A stretch of DNA of 64,000 nucleotides. It comes from Hydnum rufescens UP504. Taxonomy: Eukaryota; Basidiomycota; Agaricomycetes; Cantharellales; Hydnaceae. Under the pieces are notes generated by a model. It did no database searches, was not told the origin of the DNA, and worked only from the letters and a program-made list of their open reading frames with translations. Numbering within the stretch: position 1 is the first letter of the stretch; the number at the start of each line of letters is the position of its first letter. Both the position numbers and the translations under genes were made by a program. The stretch lies in assembly GCA_014904985.1 (NCBI GenBank), contig MU128911.1:9118-73117 (forward strand), read 5' to 3'. Shown here in pieces: positions 35,731 through 47,689 of this stretch.

Positions 35731-36990
35731 AATGTTGGGCACTGTATGACATAGCCAATGATGTGTGCTCTTGGCTGGTCTTCGATTATTAGACACCACT
35801 TGCGCCATACATCTCCAGGATATCAAGCACATTCTCTTTCTCTTTTATCGTGAAAGGGTTACAGCCCTTACAAGGTCATGTGGGAATGCGCCCAAGTTGT
35901 CATTGCAAGTTTCGCATATTCTGGGGAAAGCCGGGTGGCTGTGTTCTGGCCAATTCTTCTCAAATCACCACGCATTTGCTCCCGGTGTTCCGCACCTTGG
36001 TCAGGGATAATTATTAATTTATTATTGCTATATTATACACACTGTCGGTGAAGGATTGTGATTATGTAATGACCTGGACTGGTCTAGTTCTGATTCTGGA
36101 CTCCCTGATCTGTCACATGGCCCAGAAAGGGGCTGCACTACACTCAAGGAGTGTTTTTCAAATTTCTCCGTCAGTTTTGATCGGATTGACTCGGAATGAC
36201 AGCACCCAGAAAGATATGAATTGTACCTATCGAGAAGTACCAAGCACGCAACGGAGGGATTAAAAATGCTGTCCCTGTACCATTATCTTTCCATGACTCA
36301 TACTCTGAAGGGGTATTTTTCGAATTTCAAAGCTGATTCATATCTGATTTGCTTGTGACTACCACGCCCTGAAATCTGTTAAAAATGCCCATTGAACAGT
36401 ACCAAGGGAAAAGTGATCAGACGTGAACTCCATTTTTCACAAGACAACCCCCTCCCCATGACTCTCCCTTTGTTCCACCATCACAAATAGCGAATTACTC
36501 CCAGCCCTCTTATGTCCAATGGAGAAGACTTTCAGGGAAACCTATTCCAATTTTCCTTAAGGGAACTTGTCCAGAATTGAAGGAGGAATAGCATGTAATG
36601 TGTCAATCTCCCCTTTTATCTTGAAATTGGAATATCTCCATCAATTTTAAAGATTTTAACTTCATTTATTTTTCTCTATGTGTCCCTTATGTCTGGCTTT
36701 TTCACTTTATATTGAGTTGAAGTCTGGATTGTATATTAGGTGCAGCTAGCACACAAATTCAGAAGTCTTCCCCCTCCCTCCAGTTTGAAGCTCTTTGAAT
36801 TGCTGCTGGTCCCTGGGTGATTACAAAAAGTGAATTATAGCTACACTTTGACTAAGGCCTCAAGAAGAGATTCTTAGGGTGTGGTAATCTCACAAGAACA
36901 CATATACTCACTTAATTGCTTGGGCTTTGTTGGCTCACAGCAATTTTCCCTGTTCCAACAGACCTCCCCCACTCGAACCTGAACACTCGG
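35731..36990. other. Intergenic with satellite-like repeats
   Basis: No gene is seen. Two diverged copies of a repeat (TTTTTCAAATTTCTCCGTCA near 36150 and a relative near 36315, each ending in GTACC) resemble the satellite at 57860-58310. Confidence 0.45.
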
Positions 36991-37059
36991 ATTAATCCTG
37001 TGGTCCCCTCCTTTGTCCTTGACTCAACGACATGGACTGTAGCTGGATTGATTCTTTTC

Positions 37060-37185
37060 CATCCTGCTTACACCGTGCGAAAGGGGCGACACAGGCTACT
37101 CCTTTTGCATTGGTTTTCTTTTATTTTTGTTTTTACTAACATAGTACTTTATTAACATAGGTTCTTGTCAAGCCTGCCACCCGCA
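37060..37185 (+). repeat. Solitary relic of an array module
   Basis: A hairpin (GCGAAAGGGGCG...GGCTACTCCTTTTGC) followed by TTTTTACTAACATAG, a T-rich tract and ACATAG|GTTC, matching the 3' half of the array modules. It lies inside the inter-array gene block, 9 kb from the nearest array. The 37270-37490 stretch after it carries CCACCTAACTGACCAGG, like the array ends. Confidence 0.65.
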
Positions 37186-37802
37186 TGAACCCCTAAGACA
37201 AACCCAGCCGACCAAGACACGCAATCCCAAATGATTGCACAACCTATGACCTGCATCAATCACACCCCCTGTGGTGGCAGACCCCAGGGGTGAGGGAGAT
37301 AATATATATATAATAATAAATACTAAACAAATAATTATATAGTATAGCACAGCCATGGAATGGCCAAAAGATGACCAAAAAGGGCCAGCTTTTGGCTGTA
37401 CAGTCTGGGGGCCTCTCAGGTACCACTCTGATCCCTGAAAGTGGTACCTAATTAGGTCCCCCACCTAACTGACCAGGCTGCAGATGACAATAGATCTAGA
37501 TCCACCACCCCTCTGGCTCATGTCTCCAAGCTCCAAAATACCATAGATAGAGATATGGCAAGGGTTCTATTAGTGGAAAAGAATGGTGGCAACATCACAA
37601 ACTTGCCATTGCCAGATGCAGATCTCTTCCAGCACACTTAATTACATACATATTCCTCTCTAATTTTACAGCCTATGTATAGCATCATTTAATATATTTC
37701 TGCCAAGTTTGAGCACAGCCTGAGCCCTCTACCTCGTAAGAGCTCCTTTGCGGCAAGTTCCCCATAGTTTCGCAATCAGATCCAATCATTTCGGCAAACA
37801 CC

Positions 37803-39413
37803 ATGCCCACATCACCGTTTTTGTCCCATGGCTCTGAGCCTGCAACGACCGCAAAACAAAACGAAGAGACTACCCCTCTCAGCCCCTCAGAACTGAAAGA
37901 AGTAGATCTCTTGATTGCCAAAATGCGGGGTTTGTATGCGTGGGCTCACCGTTGGGAACACCTTGCCCGCGAAAACAAGGGGGGGTATCCTCTTCCTTCG
38001 ATTCAGGTGGACATGTCTGGCCCACCCCTCCGAACACACAGCACCAGCAAATTCTCCAAGTGGCATGCCGCCTCATCAACTTCTCAATCATCGACCTTTG
38101 GGGCTTCCTCTGAGTCGGGTAAGCCAGCTCCTAGGTAACCCCATGAGTCCTCTAGACCATGAGCATTACACCCCCCTACAGAGTTGTTTTCAACACTGGA
38201 GGCCAAAAATGTGGCAGACCTGCAGACGGGTGGCCAACACTCCGCTGGCACACATGAGCCTGATGATTCGTCAAACTGGTGAGAACATCATATCCCTAAT
38301 TCTGACATTACATTCGTAACTCCATTCAAATAGCCAGGGCCTGGTGCAGGATCTTGAAAAGATGACATCGTCTGGGCCATGGCATAACTTGGTTACCCTC
38401 AGTAAGATATCCAATGACGATCTAAAGTGCTTGGAGCCAGGAAGGAGAGTCAACGATCACATATTGGAACTTGGTTTGATGTGCATTGCCAGAAGCCTTA
38501 TGGAAGGTTGCTCGATGATGACCTTTTGAATGACCTAGGATTATCTTCCGCGAATATGCAAGTGACTTCTACATATTCGGCACCCCTCTCTCCACGTATC
38601 TGTCAGTATATATAACCTATTTGTCTCATAATGCTTATGGTCAGGTGCAGCACAGAAGGCAAATCTGTTGAAAAATGGTACAAGAACGAAGACCTCTTCA
38701 AATACGGGTACTGGGTCTTCCCAGTGCATGACACAGTTTTGGAGTGCGTCATTCCCCCCTATCTCATCCCCCATTTTGAGATGGATGATGCCCGATGTAG
38801 GCACTGGTACCTTTGCATCCTTACAAATCCAAGGATTCTGCTAGATGAGGCCCCTCAGGCTGTTCACCGGTAAGCTATCACCCCCAATTTCTATTCCATG
38901 CCTATGTTTTCCATCTTCACCAGGTGTGACCTGCTCGTTTTCGATTCAAATGCGAACTCCAAAGCCTTCTACAACCGCATCATCCGGCAATTCATCGCTT
39001 TCTCCATATCAAGGGCTGAGCTTCGCAACTCTGCGTCTTCCAAGACCCAGTTGAGGGAGAGGATTCGCCTTCGACATATTCCAGTTAAGCATATCTTTAC
39101 TTCATTTTGAGTATCCATGTTTTCAACCAGGGGTGAATAGGTCTACCAGCAGAAAAATGCAATAGACTGTGGTCTCTTTGTATTGCATTTCGCAAGAATC
39201 TTTGCAAATGCTAAGGAGGGGGCCAGAAACAGCATGGTGAGCCATCCTACCCTTCAGGTTCCCTGAATAGCGCTTATGGGGCCTCAGGCGACCCAAGTCC
39301 CACAGCTTCTCAAATTATTCCAGGCTGATGTTAATGAAGGCGAAATGAGGGATGAATGGGGGGGGCAGATTCAAGCACTCATTGATTCATACCGTGAATT
39401 ACATCCAGAGTAG
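37803..39413 (+). CDS. Ulp1-type (C48) SUMO/ubiquitin-like protease
   Basis: A cysteine protease family that cuts SUMO-type modifiers. Start ATG 37803. Frame-keeping junctions: SES|ELFSTLE (intron ~38119-38180) and SSN(C)|QGLVQDLEKM (38278 to ~38333). Middle junctions near 38500-38630 and 38870-38925 are approximate. The last intron, from GTGAGC at 39238 to TTATTCCAG near 39332, leads to ADVNEGEMRDEWGGQ and a stop at 39411-39413. The catalytic domain is complete: RRVNDHILELGL (substrate-binding start), RHWYLCIL (His), LLVFDSNA (Asp) and YQQKNAIDCGLFVLHF (oxyanion Gln and nucleophile Cys). The N-terminus is acidic and low in complexity. Ulp1 proteases are also found in some fungal DNA transposons, which fits the repeat setting but does not prove it. 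Confidence 0.8.
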
Positions 39414-40218
39414 ATTCTTCTGCGCCACTTCTTTTACCCCCCCCATCGATCCCAAATCATTTTTGTTTCCCCCCTTGTACCCCCTCTCCATGCGTTCTAT
39501 GCAATTGATTGTTGTTTGTTTGCACTTGAAGTGGGTCTGTGGGTATGGTTGTACCTTATATCCCACATTCCTGCATTTCATGGTGACCTTGAGATCTTGT
39601 GAAATCTCCATGCCTGCAGCCAACATTTCATGCGGACCCACTGGCAGAATGCTGAACTAAGCTCACTGGTGGAGGGGGACATGGATTCCAGTCACATAGC
39701 ATTAATTGTTGATCAGTAGTCAACTCACTAGCAATTTACCCTCAACAGCAGTGATTGGGTGGATTAAACAGGTGTAGGCACCTGACAATATACATGTAAA
39801 CTGCATCCTCTCATCACTCAGACTCTCTGTGGGATGGCATCTGGCTCATGGGAAAATGACATACAATGGTGTACTCACTCCAACCAAGTGAGAAAGTGGG
39901 CTGCAACACTGCCACATACAAATATGTAACCTGCAAGAAATAATTCAGATATTCACAGGGGTTTTGCAAGTAGCTGGCGTATTTCTTCACCATCTGCCCA
40001 GAGGGTTGAGTCTGTTTACACTACATGGATGGGGCCAGGTTGAATTTTCAGAGTAGATTGGCTCAGCAATCAATAAGTATATGACAGCAAGGTTGCCACT
40101 GTATGGAAAAGTTTCAAATAATTGACCTATCAGCCTGTACTTGAATCTCTTCCAGAAAGTCACAGAGTGCAATTTTCCATGGGACAGAAAAAAAAGAACA
40201 TGGCAGCAATGACTACAA
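39414..40218. other. Intergenic, convergent 3' ends
   Basis: Lies between the protease (+) and the F-box gene (-). No gene is seen; C-rich run near 39430-39445. Confidence 0.4.
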
Positions 40219-41706
40219 TTACCATCCAGCTGGGTGCTCTGGTCCTTCCAACAACCATGTGCAAATGACATGCCCTGAATGGCGTTTCTGCTCCTTGACC
40301 ATCCATTTTCTGCAGGCATTGTGTTCCATCCCCATCAATCCACAGTATTCCAAGACAAGATTGATCTGTATCCCACACTTTCCCAAGAGATTTCGAGCCC
40401 GATTGAAATCCACCCAGTAATGCTGGGAATCTTTCCACATGAGTGCATCGACTGAAACTGAGCGAAGGTTGGGAAGGCCAGCAAGTGCTGTGATCTGGGT
40501 CCCATTTCTCCACATCACATCCTTGACCCTTGTTCTCTTCAGGAACTGATGAAGTATGGGCCATTCAATGTTGTTCGGATTGATGTGCATATGTTGGAGT
40601 ACCATGTTTGTCCTGAGGGCAGACATTGGGAGGGAATGTGTGCTACCAAGTCCAAGAGTGTGTATGTTGATTGCTCGGATCGTATCGAAAAACGAATTCA
40701 CCGCTGCTTCCCCACTCAATAGCACAGTGTGAGTTGAGGGCAATAGGATGCGTCTGTCTGATTCCCTTCCTCCATATTCTTCATATGTGGTGTAATCAAG
40801 ATGCAACAGACAGGGGCATTTTTCAGCGAGAGAAAACGCCTCTTTGGGGGAGAGGTGCACAAGCTGAAGGTGGGTGATAGTTGTTGGGGCGAATGAGTGG
40901 AGATCAATCAGAGTCTGGTCTTCACGGATTGAGTAGGAGAAGAATGAGAGGGTGTTTGGGGTGGGAATAATTATTCGTCTGGATTCCATGGTTTGCTGCG
41001 CACCATCATCATCATAAAATTCGGCCACAACAATGTGGAGATGGGTTAGATTAGGTGGAAAACCATGCATAATCATATGGTGCAGATGGGTGTAACCTCG
41101 TATGTGATCTGGGAAGAAGGCATGTAGTTGGGTGAGGCGGTTCAGATGGGGTTTCAGGATGGGCCAAGTGTGAAGAAATGAGGATGTGGGAACTTGTGGT
41201 GATGTTTCTGTGTTGTTGATTAATTCGCTGATCCATATGTCAAGCCGCAGGGGGAGGCGATCGGAATGATCTAGGATCAGCTGTATCCAAGCCAGGGGAA
41301 CACCTTCCCAATACCCCACATTAGTCCACAATGGGTGGATGTTCAAGGCCACCCTCCGCCACATGGAACAAACCCCCACTATGGCATGTCGGAATTCTTC
41401 ATATTCACTTCGATGCTCCCAGCAGCCTGGTGGAGGAACTGGTGGGGCCAACAGGAAAATTTGTTCCAGGGGACCATGCTTCATGCCCCCTATTGTGGTC
41501 CAGAAATAGTTGCTATGAGTTTGTACAAGACATTCTAGCATTTTCTTGTCATTGTCAAGGGATTCTGGAGAGATTCCTGAGCCATTCATGGCATTAGATT
41601 CTACAAACTTGAATAGATCTCTTAGCACACCCAGTCTTATTTTTTCCCGTGTAGATTTGATGCTTTGGAGCAGTGTATGGTTTTCCATGCACCTAACACA
41701 ATTCAT
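40219..41706 (-). CDS. F-box-like/LRR protein, 495 aa
   Basis: A single open frame, start 41706. Residues about 80-160 (GPLEQIFLLAPPVPPPGCWE, RHAIVGVCSMWRRVALNIHP, LWTNVG, LIQLILDHSDRLPLRLDIWI) fit the agaricomycete F-box-like signature of 'C..WR.VA...P.LW' and 'S...PL.L'. Leucine-rich-like repeats follow (LTHLHIVVAEF, ITHLQLVHLS, CPCLLHLDY, LPNLRSVSVD). It is a diverged relative of 11463-12971 with the same length and layout but without the acidic insert. A role in substrate choice for an SCF ubiquitin ligase is family knowledge, not shown here. Divergent from the SNF2 gene, with ~400 bp between starts. Confidence 0.72.
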   Translation of the reverse strand: MNCVRCMENHTLLQSIKSTREKIRLGVLRDLFKFVESNAMNGSGISPESLDNDKKMLECLVQTHSNYFWTTIGGMKHGPLEQIFLLAPPVPPPGCWEHRSEYEEFRHAIVGVCSMWRRVALNIHPLWTNVGYWEGVPLAWIQLILDHSDRLPLRLDIWISELINNTETSPQVPTSSFLHTWPILKPHLNRLTQLHAFFPDHIRGYTHLHHMIMHGFPPNLTHLHIVVAEFYDDDGAQQTMESRRIIIPTPNTLSFFSYSIREDQTLIDLHSFAPTTITHLQLVHLSPKEAFSLAEKCPCLLHLDYTTYEEYGGRESDRRILLPSTHTVLLSGEAAVNSFFDTIRAINIHTLGLGSTHSLPMSALRTNMVLQHMHINPNNIEWPILHQFLKRTRVKDVMWRNGTQITALAGLPNLRSVSVDALMWKDSQHYWVDFNRARNLLGKCGIQINLVLEYCGLMGMEHNACRKWMVKEQKRHSGHVICTWLLEGPEHPAGW

Positions 41707-42110
41707 TCACTGAATTAAGAGGTACCATGCTCAGTGAAAAGAAACAGACATACTGTACACTGTCTTTGGCAGACTGTTTGGACATGATGACAGAAAATCC
41801 CCTGGAGCAATAACACATGGAATGATGTGAGGATCCATGGCATACCATGAAGTGACTGGATCACCTTGATCAGCTATATCCTTGAAATTCTTGAGAATAT
41901 GGGGTGGTTCAAATTTTAGCGTCACAACATCACGTGCTGCTAGAAAAAAACTGATTCTATCCAGACTCCACAATGCCAACACTAACTCTCCCTGGCTGCT
42001 TCATTCAGCTATATAGAGATTCTCCAGCTGCTTCCCGGGCTCCCTGGTGCTACCCCCACTTCTGCACTCTCATTTCTCTCCATAGTGATTCTGATCACAC
42101 TGATCCATTC
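41707..42110. promoter_or_regulatory. Bidirectional promoter region
   Basis: Separates the divergent starts of the F-box gene (41706, minus) and the SNF2 gene (42111, plus). No individual element was identified. Confidence 0.35.
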
Positions 42111-45100
42111 ATGGAGTTTGGCCCTCTTCTGCCATATATGACATCGGAAGAGATGTCACCTGTCCGACAATATGTCAATGGTGCTCTCCGGGTTGCTGAA
42201 AAGGATTTGTATGGGTACACTCAGGAAAAGACGCAGGATCGGTATTCTGCTGGTCGAAAGCTGTGGAACCAGTGGATAAAGAAACACCTACTCCATCGCT
42301 GCCATTTCAGTCGCATCATTGATAAGGAACTGCGCCTAGAGAGTCTCCACCCCATCTCTCTCCTACGTGGATCCAATAGGAGAAAACCATTTTGCATTCC
42401 ACTTCGGTTTGAACAACGCTTCCTTGATTGCTTGACAATGACGACATTCGGACACGATGCATTTTCAGAGCAACTAAATGGCGATGATGCCTACCCATCT
42501 TCCTTGGATGGGTTTCTTGATACCCTGAAATCCCACATCATGGATAGGTTGCGTAAAGATAGAGATTCAGCCTTGCACAAGCTAGAGAAGGACAGAGATC
42601 TATGCAAGGAACACATGGATGGTGGATATCTTTCCTTATATCAATCAGTGACCTGCATTTACACCCAATTCTCATACAGGAATTTATGACTCAGCGAGCA
42701 AGAACAAAAGGATCACTGTCCATGCCCTGAACTCAGCAATATCCAAGATTCAGAAGCTTCATGATGGAGCCACATACAATGGAGACCCAGAACTCTCCGA
42801 GGTTGCGCAGACATACCTCTTGGAGCTTCACTCAATTTTGGAATGTGTGGGTGCCAAGGGCCTGAATACACCAGCCAAGCCCACCCGTATGCACCTTCTC
42901 CCCCACTTCTTCTGATGGAGTGCTATAGCCTCTTTAAAAATTCTGTCAAAGGGTTTTCAAGAATCCATAAACTCAACCTTGAGGCCCTGGCTACTGAGGA
43001 GGTGATTGAGCACTTCAGGACCTCCTACTTGGAGATGATTACAAAGCCTGAAGTTGCTGAAGTCTCAGAGGATCTCAACCTTCCAGCTCCAGCTGATCCA
43101 CGAATTCTGGATGTGTTGAGAGGCACGATGGGAGGTCAGGATCTTGGAGTTTCAGCTTTTTCAGATAGGACATCAGAAGGGCTTCGCACTCTCTTGGGTT
43201 GGCCTCAAGATCAAGACAGCCCATTTCTTCTCCCATTTAGACATGTTGATGGGCAGACAGAATTCAACAAAGGTCAGGAAGCCTTGTTCCAACACCTGGA
43301 TCCATCCACTCTGGATCCACCCTATCCATTCACTTCCCAGCGTCTCCAGTGGCATCAGCTCCTTGGAATTGTTTCAGCAGTTTGCCAAGTGTTTTCTTCC
43401 TCTGACCAAGCATCTGAACGTGGCATCCTCCTTGCTGATGAAGTTGGTCTTGGAAAAACTGCTCAAGGTCTAGGTCTCATCGCATTCCTCACCCAGATGG
43501 TGGTGGTGCGAAAGAATGGTGGATCTGACCCCCCAATCTTGGGTATTCATCCATCTTGCCTAGATATAATGACCATGCAGGCTAATTTCAGCATTTGTCA
43601 GCTGATCGTCCTTTTCTGCGAGGAAAACAAGAGATTCTGGAGGGAATTCACCTCATAGTAGCTCCAAATGGCCTTGTTCAACAATGGCACTCTGAGGCCA
43701 AAACATGGTTCCGTGGAGGTGCATTTGACTTATTCATATATCCCAATACTCCCCAGCAGCATGAAGAATTCTGGAAAACGAATGGCGCATTCTTTTCATC
43801 TCAATTCGTGAAGAAAAAGGAGTTCTCTAGGGTAATTCTTATCACATCTCAGAATGTGAGTGATCTCAAACCTCCATCTCTGCTCTATAATCAATTCCAT
43901 GCATTAGGCCATAATTTCTGATTTCAAAACTTCATATGAACCGTTGAGAAAACATGCCCTGCCATGGAAATGCCCTGAACTGAAAAAACAAAGTGGGACC
44001 ACAGACAGGTTTAATCAAACCATATTCCAGTTGCCAATCCTATCACTGTTTCTGGATGAGGCACACAGTCTTCGACGGAAACCTAGTGCTTTCTTTCCTC
44101 TCAGAGATTGCTCTTCCTCTGTATGCCTGGCCACTGCAACACCTATTCATACAGCCCCTCGCGATCTTCTGTCCCTGGGTTACCTTCTGGGAATATCCAG
44201 CATCTGCACCCCCACCATGCAAACCTGGTCGAAAACCAAAGAGAAGGAGATCACAGCATTGAAGTCCAAGATCAAGGGAGAGGCCAAACAAACCATCCAT
44301 GCCTCTCAAGTTCTCCAAGGTGATACTTTGGATCCAATGAGTCCAGTGATTCTTCACAGGAATGCACAGATCGAGTATGTCACAGAGATCCAGAGCTGTT
44401 TTCACAACAGGATCATCAGGCGGGGAATCAATTCCAAGAACCATCTTGGGAATCCCATCAACAATCTTCCTGACTACAAAGATGTCCCCATTTGGATAAA
44501 GCTGACTCCCAAGGAGTATTCTGTTCTTCATGAGGTTGCTGGGGTTGAAGGTCAACTGTATGTATATTCCTGATTCATCCTTTCCTTGCATGGGCCCTTA
44601 TTTCAAACCCCTTACAGGGCATCTTCTGCTCTTGGCTGGGATTTTCAAGTTTGTAGGAGATTTCACCATTAATGCTCCTGAATACTCATTTGGCATGGTC
44701 TCTCTACTGTACAGTCATTTTATACAGTCTACCGAACATATATGGTTCATCCCTCTGCTTCAAAAGGAAATCTCCCAATCACTTTCGAGTCTGTCAAACA
44801 TTTTCAAGACAACTCCTCATCTAAGTTAGATGTTCTACTGAAGCTCATCCAACGAAGTCAGTATACAGATGCTGCTCTCCCACCAGTATGCAATCTGCTT
44901 GGTGAGATCACTTGGCCTACCTTGCCAGATCCACCCATTCATATGGAAAAGCGTGATATGATTGTCATCTTTACTGAATGGATCAAGGCTGCAAAAATCA
45001 TCCAATCAGTCTGTTCCATATATCATTTATGCAGATCTTTACTCATCTTCTATTCCAGATGCTCAAAGTATTCCAGATCAATTCTATGCTCTACATAGGT

Positions 45101-46590
45101 GAACACACCTCAGTTGAGCAGAGGGATTCGATTTTGCATGCATTTCGAAAGGGCATAGATCTCCAGGGCAGTCTCTGCAGGATTCTCATAATGACACCCA
45201 TAGGAGCAGTGGGGATCAACCTAGCAGATGCCAATTGGTTGATACTCATGGTGAGCAGCATGTTCTCAACTAGGTTCTTACTCATGGCACATCAAATTAT
45301 CCCCAGGATCAGCCTTGGAGTGCCCAAGATGAGCGCCAAGCAATTGGAAGGGTATGGCGAAAGCCCCAGGAAAAGTCTGTCACCATAGTCCATCTTCTGG
45401 GACTCAACACAACAGACACTGTAATGGCTGATGGGGCATATGGGAAGGGGGAATTGTTGGCAGTGTTTCTGCAGAGTCCTGGTTCCAAAGGTGGTTCTTG
45501 GCATTTCACTCACATTCAGTGATCATTGACTCCATGATACAGTGGTTTTGGCCTCTCTAAAAGGAGAAGATGGATTTGAGTCTGAACATGACTCTGGTGA
45601 TGAACCACCAAAGAAGCCAGGAAAACTGCAAAAGAAGAAAGGTATTGCAGCCATGCTTCTCTTATTCCTGCAAACTGACCCATAATATATCTACACCAGA
45701 CAAAACATCCATCCCAGTTCAGGAACTCATCCAAATTTCAGGGAAACCACTGTCAAATCCTTTGCATGAGGAAGTAGAATTGCCCAGTCAAATGCTGCAA
45801 TCAACCCCTGCTCCTCTTCTTGAAAGGGCAGATTCTTTCTTGCAAGCTGTCAGTACAAAAGTTATTCTGAAGATGTCCAATGTATCTTCTAAGCAAATGC
45901 ATTTTCTTAGGAAGCTTTGGATCAGCAGAACACTTCCACACCCCATGAGTCCCAAAGCCACATAGAACAGCCAAGGAAACATAGTGATGTGGAAGAAGCA
46001 GAATTCATGAGCAGCTTGTTCAGCTCTGTGGGGGAAGATCAACCTCATCATGCTTCAAATCCACCCCCAAAGGAAATGTCCAGGCAAGGGCCAAATCAAC
46101 CAGGAGGAAAGGCAAGAAAACTTCAGATTCCACCCTCTTAGGCTTCCAAATCTGACATAATGTGAATGAAGGGAAGTGGGAGGGACACCTTGAAGCATGG
46201 CATGGAGTTCTCCAAAAGTCAGTCTGCCAATGGGTTTGGTGTGTTTAAAACAATCTCCTACCATTGTATTGAACTGACAACTGTTCAGTGGAACCTGTGA
46301 ATTCAAAGAAACGCACCCGATCTCCCCTGCCTGAAAAGGTCTTGAAACGAAGTAAAGGGGCTGGACATTCTACCAAAAGAGCTGCTGATGATGCAGGTGC
46401 AGAAACAGAAATCACAGCACAAGCATCAGGGTCACAGGGTTCTCGTCGGATCAGCCATGCAGCCAATCAGATGCAGGCAATTAAGAGCATGGTGACTCCC
46501 AGAATTCCCACATCATTTAGTGCCAGTTTGCGAGGCCGAGGTGCTGGGGTCCAGGGTCGAGGGGTGAGGAGGGAAACAAAGGGGGTGTGA
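42111..46590 (+). CDS. SNF2-family DNA-dependent ATPase/helicase, multi-exon
   Basis: A chromatin-remodelling type ATPase. Start ATG 42111 (MEFGPLLPYMTSEEMSPV). Frame-keeping junctions: HMD|G|IYDSASKNK (~42616-42677), IL|A|DRPFLRGKQ (~43543-43598), ITSQN|AIISDFKTSY (~43856-43907), IIQS|MLKVFQIN (~45009-45058) and WLILM|DQPWSAQDER (~45250-45306). The junctions near 42880-42960 and 44570-44740 are less certain. Helicase motifs in order: GILLADEVGLGKTAQ (I), LIVAPNGLVQQW (Ia), LFLDEAHSLRR (II, DEAH), CLATATPI (III), IVIFTEW (IV), GAVGINLADANW (V) and DQPWSAQDERQAIGRVWR (VI). All key residues are present, so an active ATPase is expected. The C-terminal ~300 residues are acidic, then basic (SKKRTRSPLPEKVLKRSK), nuclear-signal-like, ending in an Arg/Gly tail at 46590. 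Confidence 0.85.
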
Positions 46591-47204
46591 TCCAAGAGCT
46601 GTTATTTATACACCATAATAGTATGACTTTTCCCCCATGAGGACAAATACCCAGATGGGCATTCTTGAAAGTCAAGCCACAGCAGGACACATGTGCTGAG
46701 AACATATCAATATCTGCCAAGAACTCTAGTTGATGATGGTGAAAGCACAGCCATGTTTGTAAGCCATGGGAATGTCTGGAAGACCCCCAGGAGCCTGCTA
46801 TTTAAAGTTGTGATTGACCAAATTACCATGCCAGTGCAGGGGATGTCCTTTGACAATCATATGATTGGTGATGTATCAGTGGTGCCATTTACCACATTTT
46901 GTGATGGAGTCATGTGCCCCAGACTTCAGCATAATAGGGCAGAGCACAGCCACTTTCCCAAGCCTTATGCATACAGCAACTTCATTCCTTGAGCTCAGTG
47001 CAAGACACCATGTTTTATCGCCAGCATATCATCCCCATTCACTGGATTTTGTTGTGGAGTTACACAATTTGCTCTCAGGTATGTGCACACTGAGGTTGAG
47101 GGCTTTCCACCCTGCCTGGGTGTAAAATCAAGAGCTGAGATTCTTCAGGTGCTGGAAGCATGAGGATATAGTTCAGACACTGTCGAGTTATTTTTCAAGC
47201 TTTG
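46591..47204. repeat. Intergenic; copy of a dispersed repeat
   Basis: Between about 46690 and 46985 the sequence ATGATTGGTGATGT...GAGCACAGCCACTTTCCCAAGCC resembles the inverted pair at 53820-54545. Frames here are probably not genes. Confidence 0.4.
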
Positions 47205-47460
47205 AGTGGGTTTGGAGAAGATTCCAGTCAGCCATAATTCCATCTCTTGTTAGGCCATTTAGCCCTCCTTTTGTTTAGTTGAGGAGCATGTTTTTAGGTG
47301 GGGCCCCCACTAGGTGATCTCATGGCATGAGACATGGGGCCCATGGGGCCCCTGGTTCTGAACTTAAAAAATGACCAGGGAGAAGCCAACTCAGTCAGCC
47401 ACAAATGTATATCTAGTTAGATATTATGAGCCTTGCATTTATATAGTCTAACTAGAGGTT
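47205..47460 (-). repeat. Array terminal module, left end of array 2, inverted
   Basis: The reverse complement of the array 1 right terminus: it begins CCAGTCAGCCATAATT (near 47227) and holds GGCCATTTAG, the complement of AACCAGGGG, and AAAATGACCAGGGAGAAG. Further in, 47393-47457 (ATATCTAGTTAG...CTAACTAGAGG) is nearly identical, inverted, to 53425-53490. It marks the outer end of array 2 facing the SNF2 gene. Confidence 0.8.
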
Positions 47461-47689
47461 TTGATAGCAGGGGCCCCTGGGGCCAGCTAACTTTATTTCC
47501 ATGATTCAGGCAGGGGCCCCCAGGGGCCCCTGTGTGGGACTTCACACATCAAACCAAGCTCCAACTTATAGATCTCAACCAGGGCTCTCTCCAGCACCAC
47601 TGTAGTATTATTCTTACATACCCCTCTGGGGTGGTATGTTTTGTTTATAATGATTTATTTATTATTATTATTATTATTACTATACATAT

